A stretch of DNA of 64,000 bases from CAZPUS01 sp964589825 (lineage in GTDB: Bacteria > Fibrobacterota > Chitinivibrionia > Chitinivibrionales > WJKA01), in the NCBI GenBank assembly GCA_964589825.1, contig CAZPUS010000001.1:1-64000 (forward strand), written 5' to 3'. Under the pieces are notes generated by a model. It was not told the DNA's origin and searched no databases. It saw only the letters and a program-made list of their open reading frames with translations. Every line of letters starts with the position of its first letter. Position 1 is the stretch's first letter. A program made the position numbers and the translations under genes. Of this stretch, positions 63,823-64,000 are shown piece after piece.

Positions 63823-64000
63823 ATGCATTTTTTAGTACCCGGCACCCGTTGGTATGCGCTCGTTTTTACCGCATTCATACTGCATATGTGCAGCTGCACC
63901 AATGCGGGTAAATCGAATGACTACTACTGCACAACCCTGAAAAAACACCTTCATTCCATTCGCCACCACAACAGTGTATACGGTAATGCAAAGCTGCATA
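63823..64000 (+). CDS. Lipoprotein, start only (cut by window end)
   Basis: Begins four bases after the TPR lipoprotein stop. The first 59 residues read MHFLVPGTRWYALVFTAFIL, then HMCSCTNAGK, where Cys in MCSC gives a plausible lipobox (HMCSC is only partly standard). The rest, SNDYYCTTLKKHLHSIRHHN, is not recognised. Operon membership with the TPR lipoprotein is likely. The family cannot be named from this fragment. Confidence 0.7.
   Translation, partial: MHFLVPGTRWYALVFTAFILHMCSCTNAGKSNDYYCTTLKKHLHSIRHHNSVYGNAKLH

Noticed and set aside
1..64000. CRISPR array, tRNA or rRNA genes, prophage, integrase
   Set aside because: No spaced direct repeats, cloverleaf-like gene or phage-type protein was seen in any intergenic region; a tRNAscan and CRISPR search would settle it.

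Overview
The window looks like chromosomal DNA of a Gram-negative, probably anaerobic or microaerophilic bacterium. Outer-membrane traits are an LptE-like lipoprotein, a DsbD reductase, several lipoproteins and a beta-barrel/TPR protein. Anaerobe-type traits are a two-gene SufBC-like Fe-S scaffold, a rubrerythrin-like protein, ferritin, a GH57 enzyme and a B12-binding radical SAM enzyme. A UvrA made of two fused UvrA copies and the overall gene repertoire would fit an FCB-like lineage such as Fibrobacterota/Chitinivibrionia, but that placement is an inference and no 16S gene is present. I saw no tRNA, rRNA, CRISPR array, phage or intact transposase.

Layout. 1-4041: ychF (cut by the left edge), nadK, recN and a 47-residue membrane peptide. 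4052-13374: a redox and iron region with a rubredoxin-reductase-like flavoprotein, ferritin behind a hairpin leader, a minimal SufC-SufB pair, trxB, dsbD, a DUF2141 protein, a Cu/Zn-type permease fused to an HMA domain, and a rubrerythrin-like protein. A 10-N gap inside the permease gene looks like a scaffolding artefact. 13356-21271: miaA, a divergent polysaccharide deacetylase, pdxJ, a GH57 enzyme and a large beta-helix protein. 21272-25500: a beta-barrel/TPR fusion and two tandem secreted beta-helix paralogues. 25550-33498: a UvrD-family helicase and the double-length UvrA, divergently transcribed. 33563-38161: a secreted protein, panD, a LytR_C protein, rsfS, argS and a HAD phosphatase. 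38323-42077: a FAD oxidoreductase and a PHP metallohydrolase. 42109-51077: a hybrid histidine kinase, an M16 peptidase pair, an LptE-like lipoprotein and a DinG helicase with an exonuclease domain. 51664-56037: a four-gene surface-polysaccharide operon. 56092-64000: a consensus promoter with a folded leader driving an unknown secreted protein, then TPR, PASTA and lipoprotein genes of the envelope.

The most notable non-genic signal is a family of short elements with terminal inverted repeats ending in ACCTGAATTGAGCGG. Two full copies of about 165 bp, two internally deleted copies of about 63 bp and one or two end fragments lie between genes. They look like MITEs with no partner transposase in the window. 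Other points worth checking are the structured leader at 56134-56241, the ferritin and suf leaders, the palindrome over the beta-helix promoter, the missing HIGH histidines in ArgRS, and the radical SAM/glycosyltransferase/formyltransferase/deacetylase operon.
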